The notes under the pieces: generated by a model | Databases searched by the model: none | What the model saw: only the letters and a program-made list of their open reading frames with translations | Told to the model about the DNA's origin: nothing | Source of the DNA: Ralstonia insidiosa | GTDB taxonomy: Bacteria; Pseudomonadota; Gammaproteobacteria; Burkholderiales; Burkholderiaceae | Reading direction: 5' to 3' | NCBI RefSeq assembly: GCF_008801405.1 | Contig: NZ_VZPV01000002.1 | Location: forward strand, 310,001 to 374,000 | DNA: 64,000 nucleotides | Position numbers and translations under genes: made by a program | Part shown: positions 8,619 to 16,799 of the stretch, one piece after another | Numbering within the stretch: the stretch's first letter is position 1 | How the letters are laid out: every line of letters begins with the position of its first letter

Positions 8619-8638
8619 CCCCACCAAACCTGGTGGGG
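8619..8638. terminator. Hairpin between convergent genes, possible bidirectional terminator
   Basis: CCCCACCA (8619-8626) and TGGTGGGG (8631-8638) form an 8-bp stem with a 4-nt loop, 18 bp after the SDR stop and 15 bp past the convergent hydrolase stop. There is only a three-T tail on the minus strand and none on the plus strand, so termination strength is uncertain. Confidence 0.5.
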
Positions 8639-8653
8639 CGCGACGCACCTCGC

Positions 8654-9586
8654 TTAGGGCTGCACTGGCGGCGTGTTGATAAAGTGCACCAGCGCCGTCA
8701 TGGTCGCATCAGGCGCTTCTTCCATCAGCCAGTGGCCGGAACCCTTCATGGTCACACTGTTGACGTTGGTCGCGACCAGCTTGGCCTGTTCGATCAGGAA
8801 CGCGCCAGACGCGCGTTCACCGGCCAGCACTAGCATCGGCATCCTGAGCGGCGTCTTGGCAAAGCCGGCAAAGTCCTCCGCATCCTGCGGGAAGGCGTGG
8901 AAGTACTCAAACCCGGCAGCCATGCGGCCCGGTTGGCCGTAAGTGCGCGCATAGAACTGACGATCGGCTTCGGGCACCGAGTGCTTCGGATCGGCGGCAA
9001 AGTCGTTCCAGAAGTGCTCGAAGTAGATGCGCTCGCGGCCCTGCACCAGCTTGAGCGGCGTATCGCCGTAGAAGTGGAAGTGCCACAGGTCGCGCAACAG
9101 CCAGACCTTCGTCCAGTCACCCACGCCGGGCAGGAAGGCGTCCATGAGGGTGATGCTTTCCACTTCGTCGGGGTACTGCGCGGCGTAGGCGTACGCCACC
9201 ATCAGGCCGATGTCGTGGCCGACCAGCTTGACCTTACGATAGCCCATGGCCTGCACCATGGCGTGGATGTCCTGCGCGAGCGTCTTCTTGTCGAAGCCCG
9301 AGGCGGGAATCGACGACGTGCCGGCACCCGGCAGGTCTGGCGCCAGCACCACGCGGCGATCGGCCAGGCGCGGAATCAGCGGCAGCCACATATGGCTGGT
9401 CTCGGTATAGCCATGCAGCAGCACGACCGGGGTTTCTGGGCCGCTGCCGGCTTGCAGCGTATGGATCTGCAGGCCGGCAGCATCGACGATGCGGTCCTGC
9501 ACAACAGGGTCGGCATGCGCCTGCAGCGCAGCCAGACCGATCAGCGCGGCGCCCAGGTGGCGCGCCAGGGTAGGAAGAATCTTCAT
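8654..9586 (-). CDS. Exported alpha/beta-hydrolase with Asp nucleophile (epoxide-hydrolase/dehalogenase-like)
   Basis: This is a 310-residue protein with a clear N-terminal signal peptide (about 1-26, ending LQAHA). The core shows the oxyanion motif HGYTETSHMW (58-67). The nucleophile motif is GHDIG, with Asp125 in place of the usual Ser. A late catalytic His sits near 285 in GSGHWLMEEAP. Asp nucleophiles typify epoxide hydrolases and haloacetate/haloalkane dehalogenases. Export is unusual for those enzymes but is seen in some periplasmic epoxide hydrolases. The start was placed at 9586 rather than 9610 because it begins the signal peptide. It follows the SDR at 9649-10398 on the same strand, with a strong hairpin between. 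Confidence 0.85.
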   Translation of the reverse strand: MKILPTLARHLGAALIGLAALQAHADPVVQDRIVDAAGLQIHTLQAGSGPETPVVLLHGYTETSHMWLPLIPRLADRRVVLAPDLPGAGTSSIPASGFDKKTLAQDIHAMVQAMGYRKVKLVGHDIGLMVAYAYAAQYPDEVESITLMDAFLPGVGDWTKVWLLRDLWHFHFYGDTPLKLVQGRERIYFEHFWNDFAADPKHSVPEADRQFYARTYGQPGRMAAGFEYFHAFPQDAEDFAGFAKTPLRMPMLVLAGERASGAFLIEQAKLVATNVNSVTMKGSGHWLMEEAPDATMTALVHFINTPPVQP

Positions 9587-9599
9587 GGTGGTCTCCAGC

Positions 9600-9630
9600 G
9601 CGGGCCGCATGCAGCGTGCATACGGCCCGC
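9600..9630. other. Strong intergenic hairpin between two same-strand genes
   Basis: GCGGGCCG (9600-9607) pairs with CGGCCCGC (9623-9630). After one mismatch, ATGCA (9609-9613) pairs with TGCAT (9617-9621), leaving a GCG loop. It sits between the SDR stop (9649) and the hydrolase ATG (9586). No T-run follows on either strand, so an mRNA processing, stabilising or attenuating element is more likely than a full terminator. Confidence 0.6.
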
Positions 9631-9648
9631 AGGAACAAGGGGATGGGT

Positions 9649-10398
9649 TTAGAGCTGGCTCATGCCGCCGTCGGCAATGATTTCCGTGCCAACAATGAAC
9701 GCTGACTCGGGCGCCGACAGATGCAGCACCGTGGCGGCAATCTCTGCCGGCTGGCCGAAGCGACCCAGCGGGATCTGGCTCTGGATCTGCGCTGCCGTGG
9801 CCGACAGCGTGTCGGCATCCAGGCCGAGCTTGCCGTAGATGGGCGTGCTGACCGGGCCGGGGCTGACCACGTTCACGCGAATGCCCGAGCTGAGCAGTTC
9901 ACCCGACAGCGTCTTGGCCAGCGAAATCAGCGCCGCCTTGCTCGCCGCATACACTGACGAATTCGGCATGCCGATGCGGGCATTGATCGAGCCGTTCAGC
10001 ACGATCGAGGTGCCCGGATTCAGGATGGGCAGCAGCGCCTGAATCTGGAAGAACGCGCCCTTCACGTTGGCGTTGAAGGTGGCGTCCCACATGGCCTCCT
10101 CCACGTCTGCCACGGCCGCAAACTTGGCCATGCCGGCGTTGATGAACACGGCATCCAGGCGCACGCCGGCTTCCTGTAATTGGCGGGTCAGCTCGCGCGC
10201 GGCGGCCACAGTGCCAGTTTCATTGCGGATGGCGATGGCCTCGCTGCCAAGCGTGGCACGTGCCGTTTCCAGCGCCGCCGCGTCACGACCCGTGATGACC
10301 ACGCGGGCGCCTTCCTGCACAAATGCCTGGGCGGCTGCCAGGCCAATACCGCTGTTGCCGCCAGTGACCAGAACGGTCTTGCCTTCGAAGCGATTCAT
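9649..10398 (-). CDS. Short-chain dehydrogenase/reductase
   Basis: This 249-residue classical SDR has the cofactor motif TGGNSGIG (12-19), INAG (86-89), catalytic Ser137, and Tyr150 and Lys154 in YAASK. The C-terminal IVGTEIIADGGMSQL is typical of the family's substrate-loop and end region. It is a cytoplasmic NAD(P)H oxidoreductase of unknown substrate. ATG 10398 is preceded by GGAGG at a good distance. The divergent LysR gene at 10511 is the likely regulator, a common arrangement where the regulator responds to the enzyme's substrate. Confidence 0.9.
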   Translation of the reverse strand: MNRFEGKTVLVTGGNSGIGLAAAQAFVQEGARVVITGRDAAALETARATLGSEAIAIRNETGTVAAARELTRQLQEAGVRLDAVFINAGMAKFAAVADVEEAMWDATFNANVKGAFFQIQALLPILNPGTSIVLNGSINARIGMPNSSVYAASKAALISLAKTLSGELLSSGIRVNVVSPGPVSTPIYGKLGLDADTLSATAAQIQSQIPLGRFGQPAEIAATVLHLSAPESAFIVGTEIIADGGMSQL

Positions 10399-10510
10399 GA
10401 TGTCCTCCAGTAGGAAAGTTGAACTTGAACAATCGCGTGACTGCAGTGTGGACGCGGGCAGGCGGTTTGCCATACGATCCAAACGATGAACACGTTCGAA
10501 GGAATTGCAC

Positions 10511-11437
10511 ATGTTGACGGACGAAGAATTGGCCCTGCTGGAGGCCATCCGCCAGACCGGCAGCCTGTCGCGCGCGGCGGCGCAACTGGGCAAGGCGCCA
10601 TCGACCGTGTCATATGCGGCGCGGCAGCTGGAGCAGCGTTTCGACGCCCTGCTGTTTGATCGGCGCCGCTATCGGCTGCAGCTCACGCGCGCCGGGCTGC
10701 TCCTGACCGAAGAAGCGGCGCGACTGGCGCAGGACGTGTCGCGCATCACGCAACGCGTGCGGCAGGTGGCCAACGGTTGGGAAGACCGGCTATGGATCGT
10801 GACCGACGAGTTGCTGGAGTTCGAATCGCTCATGCCGGTCATGCATGCGTTTGATGCGCTGCAATCAGGCGTGGCATTGCGTGTGACGCACGAGGTGCTG
10901 GCGGGTACGTGGGAGGCCCTGCGCGATGGCCGTGCCGATCTGGTCATCGGGGCGACCAACGAGCCGCCGGCCATCCCCAACCTGGGGTGGTTTGAGCTGG
11001 GCGTGGTGGAGTGGGTGTTTGCCGTGTCACCGCGACATCCGCTGGCGGCCATCCAGGCGCCGCTCACGCGCGAAGAAATCGCCCGGCACCGCGGCGTGGT
11101 GGTGGCCGATTCCGCACGAACAACCGCGGGCCGCGCCTACGGCATGCTCAGCGGACAACCCACGCTGGCCGTGCCGAGCATGCACGCCAAGACGCTCTCG
11201 CAGCGCGACGGCCTGGGTGTGGGCTGGCTGCCGAAACATCGGGTGACGTCGCTGCTTGCACGCGGCGAGCTGGTGGAGAAACGCACCACCGACCCGCGCG
11301 AGCCCAACCTGCTCTACGTCGGCTGGCGCAGCGGCGACGGACTTGGCGAAGGCCGGGCACTCCAGTGGTGGCTCGAGCAATTGCGTCAACCGCGCCTGGC
11401 AAAACGCCTCGTGCAAGGCATCGACGCCTTCGCCTGA
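10511..11437 (+). CDS. LysR-family transcriptional regulator
   Basis: This is a 308-residue protein. Residues about 1-60 hold the LysR winged helix (LLEAIRQTGSLSRAAAQLGKAPSTVSYAARQLEQRF). An effector-binding PBP-like domain follows (about 90-300). ATG 10511 was chosen because AAGGAA lies 6 nt upstream; a TTG two codons earlier is also in frame. It is divergent from the SDR at 9649-10398 with 112 bp between. In that gap GTTTG (10465-10469) and CAAAC (10480-10484) form a small interrupted palindrome that could be its operator. Confidence 0.9.
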   Translation: MLTDEELALLEAIRQTGSLSRAAAQLGKAPSTVSYAARQLEQRFDALLFDRRRYRLQLTRAGLLLTEEAARLAQDVSRITQRVRQVANGWEDRLWIVTDELLEFESLMPVMHAFDALQSGVALRVTHEVLAGTWEALRDGRADLVIGATNEPPAIPNLGWFELGVVEWVFAVSPRHPLAAIQAPLTREEIARHRGVVVADSARTTAGRAYGMLSGQPTLAVPSMHAKTLSQRDGLGVGWLPKHRVTSLLARGELVEKRTTDPREPNLLYVGWRSGDGLGEGRALQWWLEQLRQPRLAKRLVQGIDAFA

Positions 11438-11651
11438 AGATTCGCCCTGCCGAGTGATCTCGCCTATGCTGGGATGGCGCCGACGCCGCATCGCACAAAA
11501 CCGGCGCATCATCCACAGGCCGCCAACTGTTGCGGAATGATCAACACCGGGGCGTTTGCCCTCAGACAAACCCTCGGTTTGGTCAACGCAAGCATTACCC
11601 CGGCGTTAATCGGTCACGCACGTATCTCCGTGCCTCGTTGAGGGTCTCGTT

Positions 11652-12164
11652 ATGAAACTGTCTGCGTTGATGTTTTCGATGGGCGCGCTGATGATGGGCT
11701 CGGCGTTTGCGCAGGGCACTGCCGCACCGGCCACGGCACCGGCAGCTGCGCCCGCCGCTGTCCACGCGGTCTGCAAGGACGGCACGCCTTATTCCGGTGC
11801 AACGCTCAAGGGGGCTTGCCATGGCCACGGCGGCGTAGACAAGAAGGCCAGCGCTGCTGGCGCTTCCGCCGCCGCACCAGCCGCTGCAGCACCGATGGCC
11901 GCCGCGCCCGCCGCAGCCGCCCCGGCCACACCTGCTGCGCCGGCCGCACCCGCTACCGCAGCCGCTGCCAAGCCAGCAGCAGCAGCCGGCGCTGTCGCCC
12001 CCGGCGGCGGCCCCGACAAGGTGTGGGCCAATACCAGCACCAAGGTCTACCACTGCCCGGGCGACCGCTACTACGGCAAGACCAAGCAAGGTTCGTACAT
12101 GACCGAGGCCGATGCCAAGGCCCAGGGCCTGCACGCAAGCCACGGCAAGGCCTGTACCAAGTAA
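11652..12164 (+). CDS. Exported Ala-rich protein with DUF3761-like and C-terminal YHCPG-type segments
   Basis: This is a 170-residue protein with a signal peptide (about 1-21, ending GSAFA). The segment HAVCKDGTPYSGATLKGACHGHGGV resembles DUF3761, with two cysteines and a histidine cluster. A low-complexity Ala/Pro linker of about 60 residues follows. The C-terminal part, about 50 residues, reads VWANTSTKVYHCPGDRYYGKTKQGSYMTEADAKAQG, a module common in exported Burkholderiales proteins. Function is unknown; a periplasmic or surface location is likely. A GAGGGT ribosome site precedes the ATG, and a strong terminator follows at 12206-12233. Confidence 0.82.
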   Translation: MKLSALMFSMGALMMGSAFAQGTAAPATAPAAAPAAVHAVCKDGTPYSGATLKGACHGHGGVDKKASAAGASAAAPAAAAPMAAAPAAAAPATPAAPAAPATAAAAKPAAAAGAVAPGGGPDKVWANTSTKVYHCPGDRYYGKTKQGSYMTEADAKAQGLHASHGKACTK

Positions 12165-12205
12165 GCCGAATCAGACGCGCTCGAACCATCTAAAGCGCGC
12201 CCCGC

Positions 12206-12240
12206 ACGCCGCGGCCCACTTGGGTTGCGGCGTATTCCTT
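12206..12240 (+). terminator. Rho-independent terminator after the DUF3761-type gene
   Basis: ACGCCGCGGCCC (12206-12217) pairs with GGGTTGCGGCGT (12222-12233) as a 12-bp stem including two G-U pairs, with an ACTT loop. It is followed by ATTCCTTTT. It starts 41 bp after the stop codon. Confidence 0.75.
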
Positions 12241-12262
12241 TTCTGCCTCACCGTTGCACCGC

Positions 12263-13975
12263 ATGCCCCCCCGCTACGAACATCCTTCCGCCGCCCTCCA
12301 GCGCCCCGACCACTACGCGCCATTGAGCACACCGCCCCTGCCTGCGCAGCAGCGCGTGCTGCGTGACGTGATTGCGGGGTTCTCGATCGCGGGCCTGCTG
12401 CTGCCCGAAGCCGTTGCGTATGCAGGGATTGCCAGCCTGCCGCCGCAGGCCGGGTTGATCGCACTGCTATCAGGGCTGGTGGTGTATGCGCTGATCGGGT
12501 CGAGCCGCTTTGCGATTGTGTCGGCCACCTCATCGTCGGCTGCCGTGCTGTTTGCGACGGTGCTCTCGGAACCCGGCAACGCAGGCACAGCGCTCACGCT
12601 GGCGTCGGCGCTCATCATTGCCACAGGCTTGCTGTTCATCCTCGCAGGCGTGGGGCGGCTGGGCGGTATGTCGGATTTCATCGCGCGGCCGGTGCTGCGC
12701 GGCTTCACCTTCGGGCTGGCGCTGACGATTGCCATCAAGCAGTTGCCGAAGATTCTCGACGTGGCGGTCCACCACAGCGACACGCCGCGCGTTGCGCTAG
12801 ACCTGCTCAGCGGCGCAGCCAGCGCCAACCCTTACAGCACGACGCTGGGTGCCGTGGCGCTTGCCTTGCTGTTTGGCCTCGGGCGCTGGGGGGGCCGCAT
12901 TCCGGCCACGCTCGTCGTCATCGTGCTGGCCATTGCGGCGGGCTACTGGCTCGACTGGCATGCGTATGGCATTGCCGTGGTCGGTCATATCGACTTGCAG
13001 AACATCAGCTTCGGCGTGCCCGATCTTGGCCGTGCGGAGTGGATGCAGAGCATCGAACTCGGCTTCGCGCTCATGCTGATTCTGTACGCCGAGTCGTATG
13101 GGTCCATCCGCAACTTCGCGCTCAAACATGGCGATGGCATCTCCGCCAACCGAGACCTCATCGCGCTGGGTTGCGCCAACCTGCTCTCGGGCCTGCTGCA
13201 CGGCATGCCGGTGGGCGCGGGTTACTCCGCCACCTCTGCCAACGAGGCCGCAGGCGCGCAGTCACGCCTAGCCGGGCTGTGCGCAGCGGTGGTGGTGGCG
13301 CTGATCGTCTGGCTGTTCCTGCCGCAACTGGCGCGCATTCCCGAGCCGGTGCTGGCGGCCATCGTGATCTTTGCGGTCAGCCACTCGCTGCACCCGAGCG
13401 TGTTCAAGCCGTACTGGTCGTGGCACCGGGATCGGCTCGTGGTGATTGCCGCGCTGCTCGCCGTTCTGGTGCTGGGCGTGCTGCACGGGCTGCTGGCCGC
13501 GATTGGCGTCAGCCTGCTGCTGACGCTGCGCAAGCTGTCCGAGCCGACCGTCAGCCTGCTCGGCCGTCTGCGTGACAGCCATGACTTTGTGGACGTGTCC
13601 TTGCACCCGGATGCCAAACCGCTGCCCGGCGTGCTGATCGTGCGGCCGGAAGTGCCACTGTTCTTCGCCAACACCGAGCGTGTGCTGGGCAAGGTGCGCG
13701 CGCTGCTGCAAGCCCCGCAGCAACCACCGCTGCGCGCCGTCATGCTGAGCCTGGAAGAAACGCCCGACGTGGATGGCTCCGCCATCGAGGCGCTGCGCAT
13801 CTTTGCGGCGGAATGTGCGGCGCGCGGTTTGCAGTTGATGTTCGTGCGGCTCAAGCCGCGTGCGCTGGCGGTGTTGCAACGCGCGACGGACGACACGCTG
13901 CGGCCCGAGATGCTGCATGAACTGAGCGTGGATGAGTGTGTGCAGTCGTTGGCGGAGAACGGCACCGGCCACTGA
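12263..13975 (+). CDS. SulP-family inorganic anion transporter with C-terminal STAS domain
   Basis: This 570-residue membrane protein carries the SulP entry motif DVIAGFSIAGLLLPEAVAYAGIASLPPQAGL in its first TM region (about 30-65). Further TM segments run to about residue 410. A cytoplasmic STAS domain follows (about 435-560; ...LPGVLIVRPEVPLFFANTERV). SulP proteins carry sulfate, bicarbonate, chloride or dicarboxylates; the ion is not readable here. No carbonic anhydrase is fused or adjacent. ATG 12263 has no convincing ribosome site; a TTG at 12254 is an alternative. It converges with the gene ending at 13984, leaving 8 bp. Confidence 0.9.
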   Translation: MPPRYEHPSAALQRPDHYAPLSTPPLPAQQRVLRDVIAGFSIAGLLLPEAVAYAGIASLPPQAGLIALLSGLVVYALIGSSRFAIVSATSSSAAVLFATVLSEPGNAGTALTLASALIIATGLLFILAGVGRLGGMSDFIARPVLRGFTFGLALTIAIKQLPKILDVAVHHSDTPRVALDLLSGAASANPYSTTLGAVALALLFGLGRWGGRIPATLVVIVLAIAAGYWLDWHAYGIAVVGHIDLQNISFGVPDLGRAEWMQSIELGFALMLILYAESYGSIRNFALKHGDGISANRDLIALGCANLLSGLLHGMPVGAGYSATSANEAAGAQSRLAGLCAAVVVALIVWLFLPQLARIPEPVLAAIVIFAVSHSLHPSVFKPYWSWHRDRLVVIAALLAVLVLGVLHGLLAAIGVSLLLTLRKLSEPTVSLLGRLRDSHDFVDVSLHPDAKPLPGVLIVRPEVPLFFANTERVLGKVRALLQAPQQPPLRAVMLSLEETPDVDGSAIEALRIFAAECAARGLQLMFVRLKPRALAVLQRATDDTLRPEMLHELSVDECVQSLAENGTGH

Positions 13976-13983
13976 CGGCGGAC

Positions 13984-14739
13984 TCAGTCGCCACCGCCGC
14001 CGCCACCGCCACAACCACCGCCGTCGCCTCCACAACCACCACCGTCGCCGCCGCAACCGCTGCCATCGCCACCACTGCCGGCGCAACCACTGCTGGCACC
14101 ACAGCCACTGTCGCGCTTTCTGCCAAGGCCCTCGATGGTGCCGTCAATGCGGCGGCTGGCAAAATCGGCGCCGCATTGCATGACCTCGCCACCGGGCAGG
14201 ATGGCGGCGCAATCCGGCACGTAGTGAAAGCCGTTGGGAATGGCGAGTTGGTGGTCGATGGCAAACAGCAGCGGCAGCCGATCGGGGTGGCGCGGGTTGA
14301 TCGACTCCTCCCGGCAAGCCCACCACCATGTACGGCGCAGCCCGACGTTGGAACGCTTGCGCAACGGCGAGAGTGCGGCGGAGGGCAGGTGATGCAGAAA
14401 CTTGCCGAATGCGCGCCGGCAGAAATCGCGGTACTCGCGTGTGTAGAGGATGAACTCGTGCCACAGGTCATCGACCACGCGCGAGGGCATCGACACATAG
14501 TCGCAATCACTGCGCAGGTGGACCAGGAAGAACTGCCGCAACCCGCGCACGACCTGCTCGCGCTGGGCAGGGGTCAGATCGGGATGCTTCTCGGCAAAGC
14601 GCTCCAGCAGGCCTGGCGGCCAGCGGTAGTTCTGGATGAACGCTTCACGCTGTTCGCTCTTGAAGCGCCCTCGCACTGAAAATGCGGCCAGCGTGGCAAC
14701 CAGGCCGACCACAATGACCCCGGTTTGGAGTGCTGCCAT
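13984..14739 (-). CDS. Membrane-anchored protein with Gly/Cys-rich tail
   Basis: This is a 251-residue protein with one N-terminal TM segment (about 5-22). A central conserved block includes VDDLWHEFILYTREYRDFCRRAFGKFLHH (about 88-118), which recalls the glycine-rich-domain/DUF1399 family. The last 40 residues are almost only Gly, Cys, Asp and Ser in repeated CGGDGGG units, ending in a Gly-rich run. Such GGC-type tails end many uncharacterised membrane proteins. The function is unknown; the Cys-rich tail could bind metal or be modified. ATG 14739 has a GGGGGGA ribosome site; a start 12 codons earlier is less likely. It converges with the SulP gene. Confidence 0.82.
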   Translation of the reverse strand: MAALQTGVIVVGLVATLAAFSVRGRFKSEQREAFIQNYRWPPGLLERFAEKHPDLTPAQREQVVRGLRQFFLVHLRSDCDYVSMPSRVVDDLWHEFILYTREYRDFCRRAFGKFLHHLPSAALSPLRKRSNVGLRRTWWWACREESINPRHPDRLPLLFAIDHQLAIPNGFHYVPDCAAILPGGEVMQCGADFASRRIDGTIEGLGRKRDSGCGASSGCAGSGGDGSGCGGDGGGCGGDGGGCGGGGGGGD

Positions 14740-14826
14740 CCGATCCCCCCGAATCGCGCTAATAGGCGCGGCCATTATGCCGCGCCATTGGGCAACCGGA
14801 GCGATGTGCTGGTAATACTCGACGCG

Positions 14827-15681
14827 CTATCGGATCGCTTCGGCCGTATCCCAAACGCCCGTCTTGACCACCTCCCGCACATAGTCCGCAAAATCCCGCG
14901 GCGCCCGGCCCAGCGCACGCTGCACGCCATCGGCCACGTGCACGTTCCGGCCATCGAGCACTTCGGCAAACAGCCCACCTAGAAACACCGCAAACTCGCG
15001 CGGCACGTAGTCGGAGAGCATCTCCACGTATGCATCCGTCTCCATCGGCTGATAGTGGATGTCGCGGCCGAGCGCGTCGCTCAGGGTGTCAGCCACTTCG
15101 GCAAAGGTCAGCGCGCGCGGGCCGGTCATCTCGTACAACTGGCCGATGTGGCGCGCGTCGGTAAAGGCGGCGATGGCGGCATCAGCCAGATCGCCGGCAT
15201 CAACAAACGGTTCGGCGACGTTGCCGCCGGGCAGCGCAATCACACCGGCCAGCACGGGCTCCAGCAGATGGCCTTCGCTGAAGTTCTGGTTGAACCAGCT
15301 GGCGCGCAGCAACGTCCACGCAAGGCCGCTGTTCTGCACGATGGCTTCGCAACGCTGTGCTGCGGGCTCGCCACGGCCGGAGAGCAGCACAAGATGGCGC
15401 ACGCCGGCTGCCTTGGCCGCCGCAACGAATGCGCGGATGGCTGCCTCGGCGCCCGGCGCGGCCAGGTCTGGTTGGTAGGTGATATAGACGCCGTCCATGC
15501 CGGCCAATGCTGCGGGCCAGGTGGTCGGGTCTTCCCAGTCAAAGGCCGGGTTGGCATTGCGCGAGCCCTCACGCACGGTCACGCCGTGCACACGCAAACC
15601 CTGTGCGACGCGCGCACCCGTCTTGCCGGTGGCGCCCAGAACGAGGACGGAGGAGATGGGGAAAGCTTGGACGATCTGCAT
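14827..15681 (-). CDS. NmrA-like NAD(P)-binding oxidoreductase
   Basis: This is a 284-residue Rossmann protein. The cofactor loop GATGKTG falls near residues 16-22. The NmrA/atypical-SDR pattern follows: VRHLVLLSGRGE, then WTLLRASWFNQNFSEG. No YxxxK catalytic pair is evident. Relatives are quinone or nucleotide-binding reductases or sensors. ATG 15681 has AGGAG upstream. It is divergent from the AraC-type regulator at 15825, the likely controller. Confidence 0.87.
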   Translation of the reverse strand: MQIVQAFPISSVLVLGATGKTGARVAQGLRVHGVTVREGSRNANPAFDWEDPTTWPAALAGMDGVYITYQPDLAAPGAEAAIRAFVAAAKAAGVRHLVLLSGRGEPAAQRCEAIVQNSGLAWTLLRASWFNQNFSEGHLLEPVLAGVIALPGGNVAEPFVDAGDLADAAIAAFTDARHIGQLYEMTGPRALTFAEVADTLSDALGRDIHYQPMETDAYVEMLSDYVPREFAVFLGGLFAEVLDGRNVHVADGVQRALGRAPRDFADYVREVVKTGVWDTAEAIR

Positions 15682-15824
15682 GGCGAAACTCCTGAAAGCG
15701 TTGGGGTGGGAGACGCCTCCAGTATGGAAAGCGGGCCCATTCCAGGTGTGACCGGGCGTCCGCGGTTCATGCTCAATCGTCCAGATCAGCGCACAATCGG
15801 CACGTTGTTGCTCAGGATGTCGCC

Positions 15825-16799
15825 ATGACTTCGACAAGCACGCCACCTCCCTGGACCCACATCGACCCGCTGGGCGAAGCACTGCACTTTCTGCGCATGA
15901 GCGGCGTGTTCTATTGCCGCTCGGAGTTCTCCGCGCCGTGGGGGCTGGCGCTGCCGCCCGTGCCCGACTGCATGATGCTGCACGTGGTGGCCAGCGGCCG
16001 CGCCTGGCTGGAGGTGGAGGGTGAGCCGGCACGCGCACTCGCCCCCGGCACCTTGGCCATCGTGCCGCGTGGCACCGGGCATCGGCTGACCAGCCAGCCG
16101 GGTGTGGCGTGTGCGGGCCTGTTCGATCTGCCGCGCGAGTTGATGAGCGAGCGTTATGAAGTGCTGCGCCATGGCGGCAGCGGCGAGCCCGCACAGATGA
16201 TCTGCGCCGCCGTACGCTTCGGCCACCAGGCTGCGCAACGGCTGGCGGCACTGCTGCCGGCGGCACTGTGCATCGACAGCCGGCAATCACCGCACGCGCA
16301 ATGGATCGAGCAAACCTTGCGCTTCATGGCCGCCGAGGCCCGCATGCCTCAACCCGGCGGCGAAACCATGGTGACGCGGCTAGCGGACATTCTCGTCATC
16401 CTCGCGATTCGCGATTGGATTGAGCGCGATCCGGCTGCACGCAGCGGTTGGGTGGGGGCATTGCAGGACAAGCAGATTGGCCGTGCGATGGCATTGATCC
16501 ATCGCGAGCCCGCGCGGGAGTGGACCCTCGGTGCGCTGGCCGAAGCGGCCGCGATGTCCCGCTCGGCATTTGCCGCGCGCTTCACACGATTGGTGGGCGA
16601 GCCGGCCATGCAATACGTTGCGCGCTGGCGCATGCAGATTGCGCTGGGCTGGCTGCAGGAAGACCGCCTGCCACTGGCCGAGGCCGCCAGCCGGCTGGGT
16701 TACCAATCGGAGGCGGCGTTCAGCCGGGCATTCAAACGGTTCAATGGGGTGACGCCCGGAGCCGCACGACGCAGCGTAACCCCGGAAGCGATGGCCTAG
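15825..16799 (+). CDS. AraC-family regulator with N-terminal cupin
   Basis: This is a 324-residue protein. The N-terminal cupin-type sensor (about 20-190) includes VVASGRAWLEVEGEPARALAPGTLAIVPRGTGH. The C-terminal double helix-turn-helix (about 220-315) includes ALAEAAAMSRSAFAARFTRLVGEPAMQYVARWRM and LGYQSEAAFSRAFKRFNGVTPGAAR. It probably controls the divergent oxidoreductase at 14827-15681. Its stop overlaps the convergent acvB-type stop by 4 bp (16796-16799). Confidence 0.92.
   Translation: MTSTSTPPPWTHIDPLGEALHFLRMSGVFYCRSEFSAPWGLALPPVPDCMMLHVVASGRAWLEVEGEPARALAPGTLAIVPRGTGHRLTSQPGVACAGLFDLPRELMSERYEVLRHGGSGEPAQMICAAVRFGHQAAQRLAALLPAALCIDSRQSPHAQWIEQTLRFMAAEARMPQPGGETMVTRLADILVILAIRDWIERDPAARSGWVGALQDKQIGRAMALIHREPAREWTLGALAEAAAMSRSAFAARFTRLVGEPAMQYVARWRMQIALGWLQEDRLPLAEAASRLGYQSEAAFSRAFKRFNGVTPGAARRSVTPEAMA

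Noticed and set aside
13984..14110. Apparent tandem DNA repeat (CCGCCACC-like units)
   Set aside because: This is the codon pattern of the Gly/Cys-rich tail of the gene at 13984-14739, not an independent repeat element.
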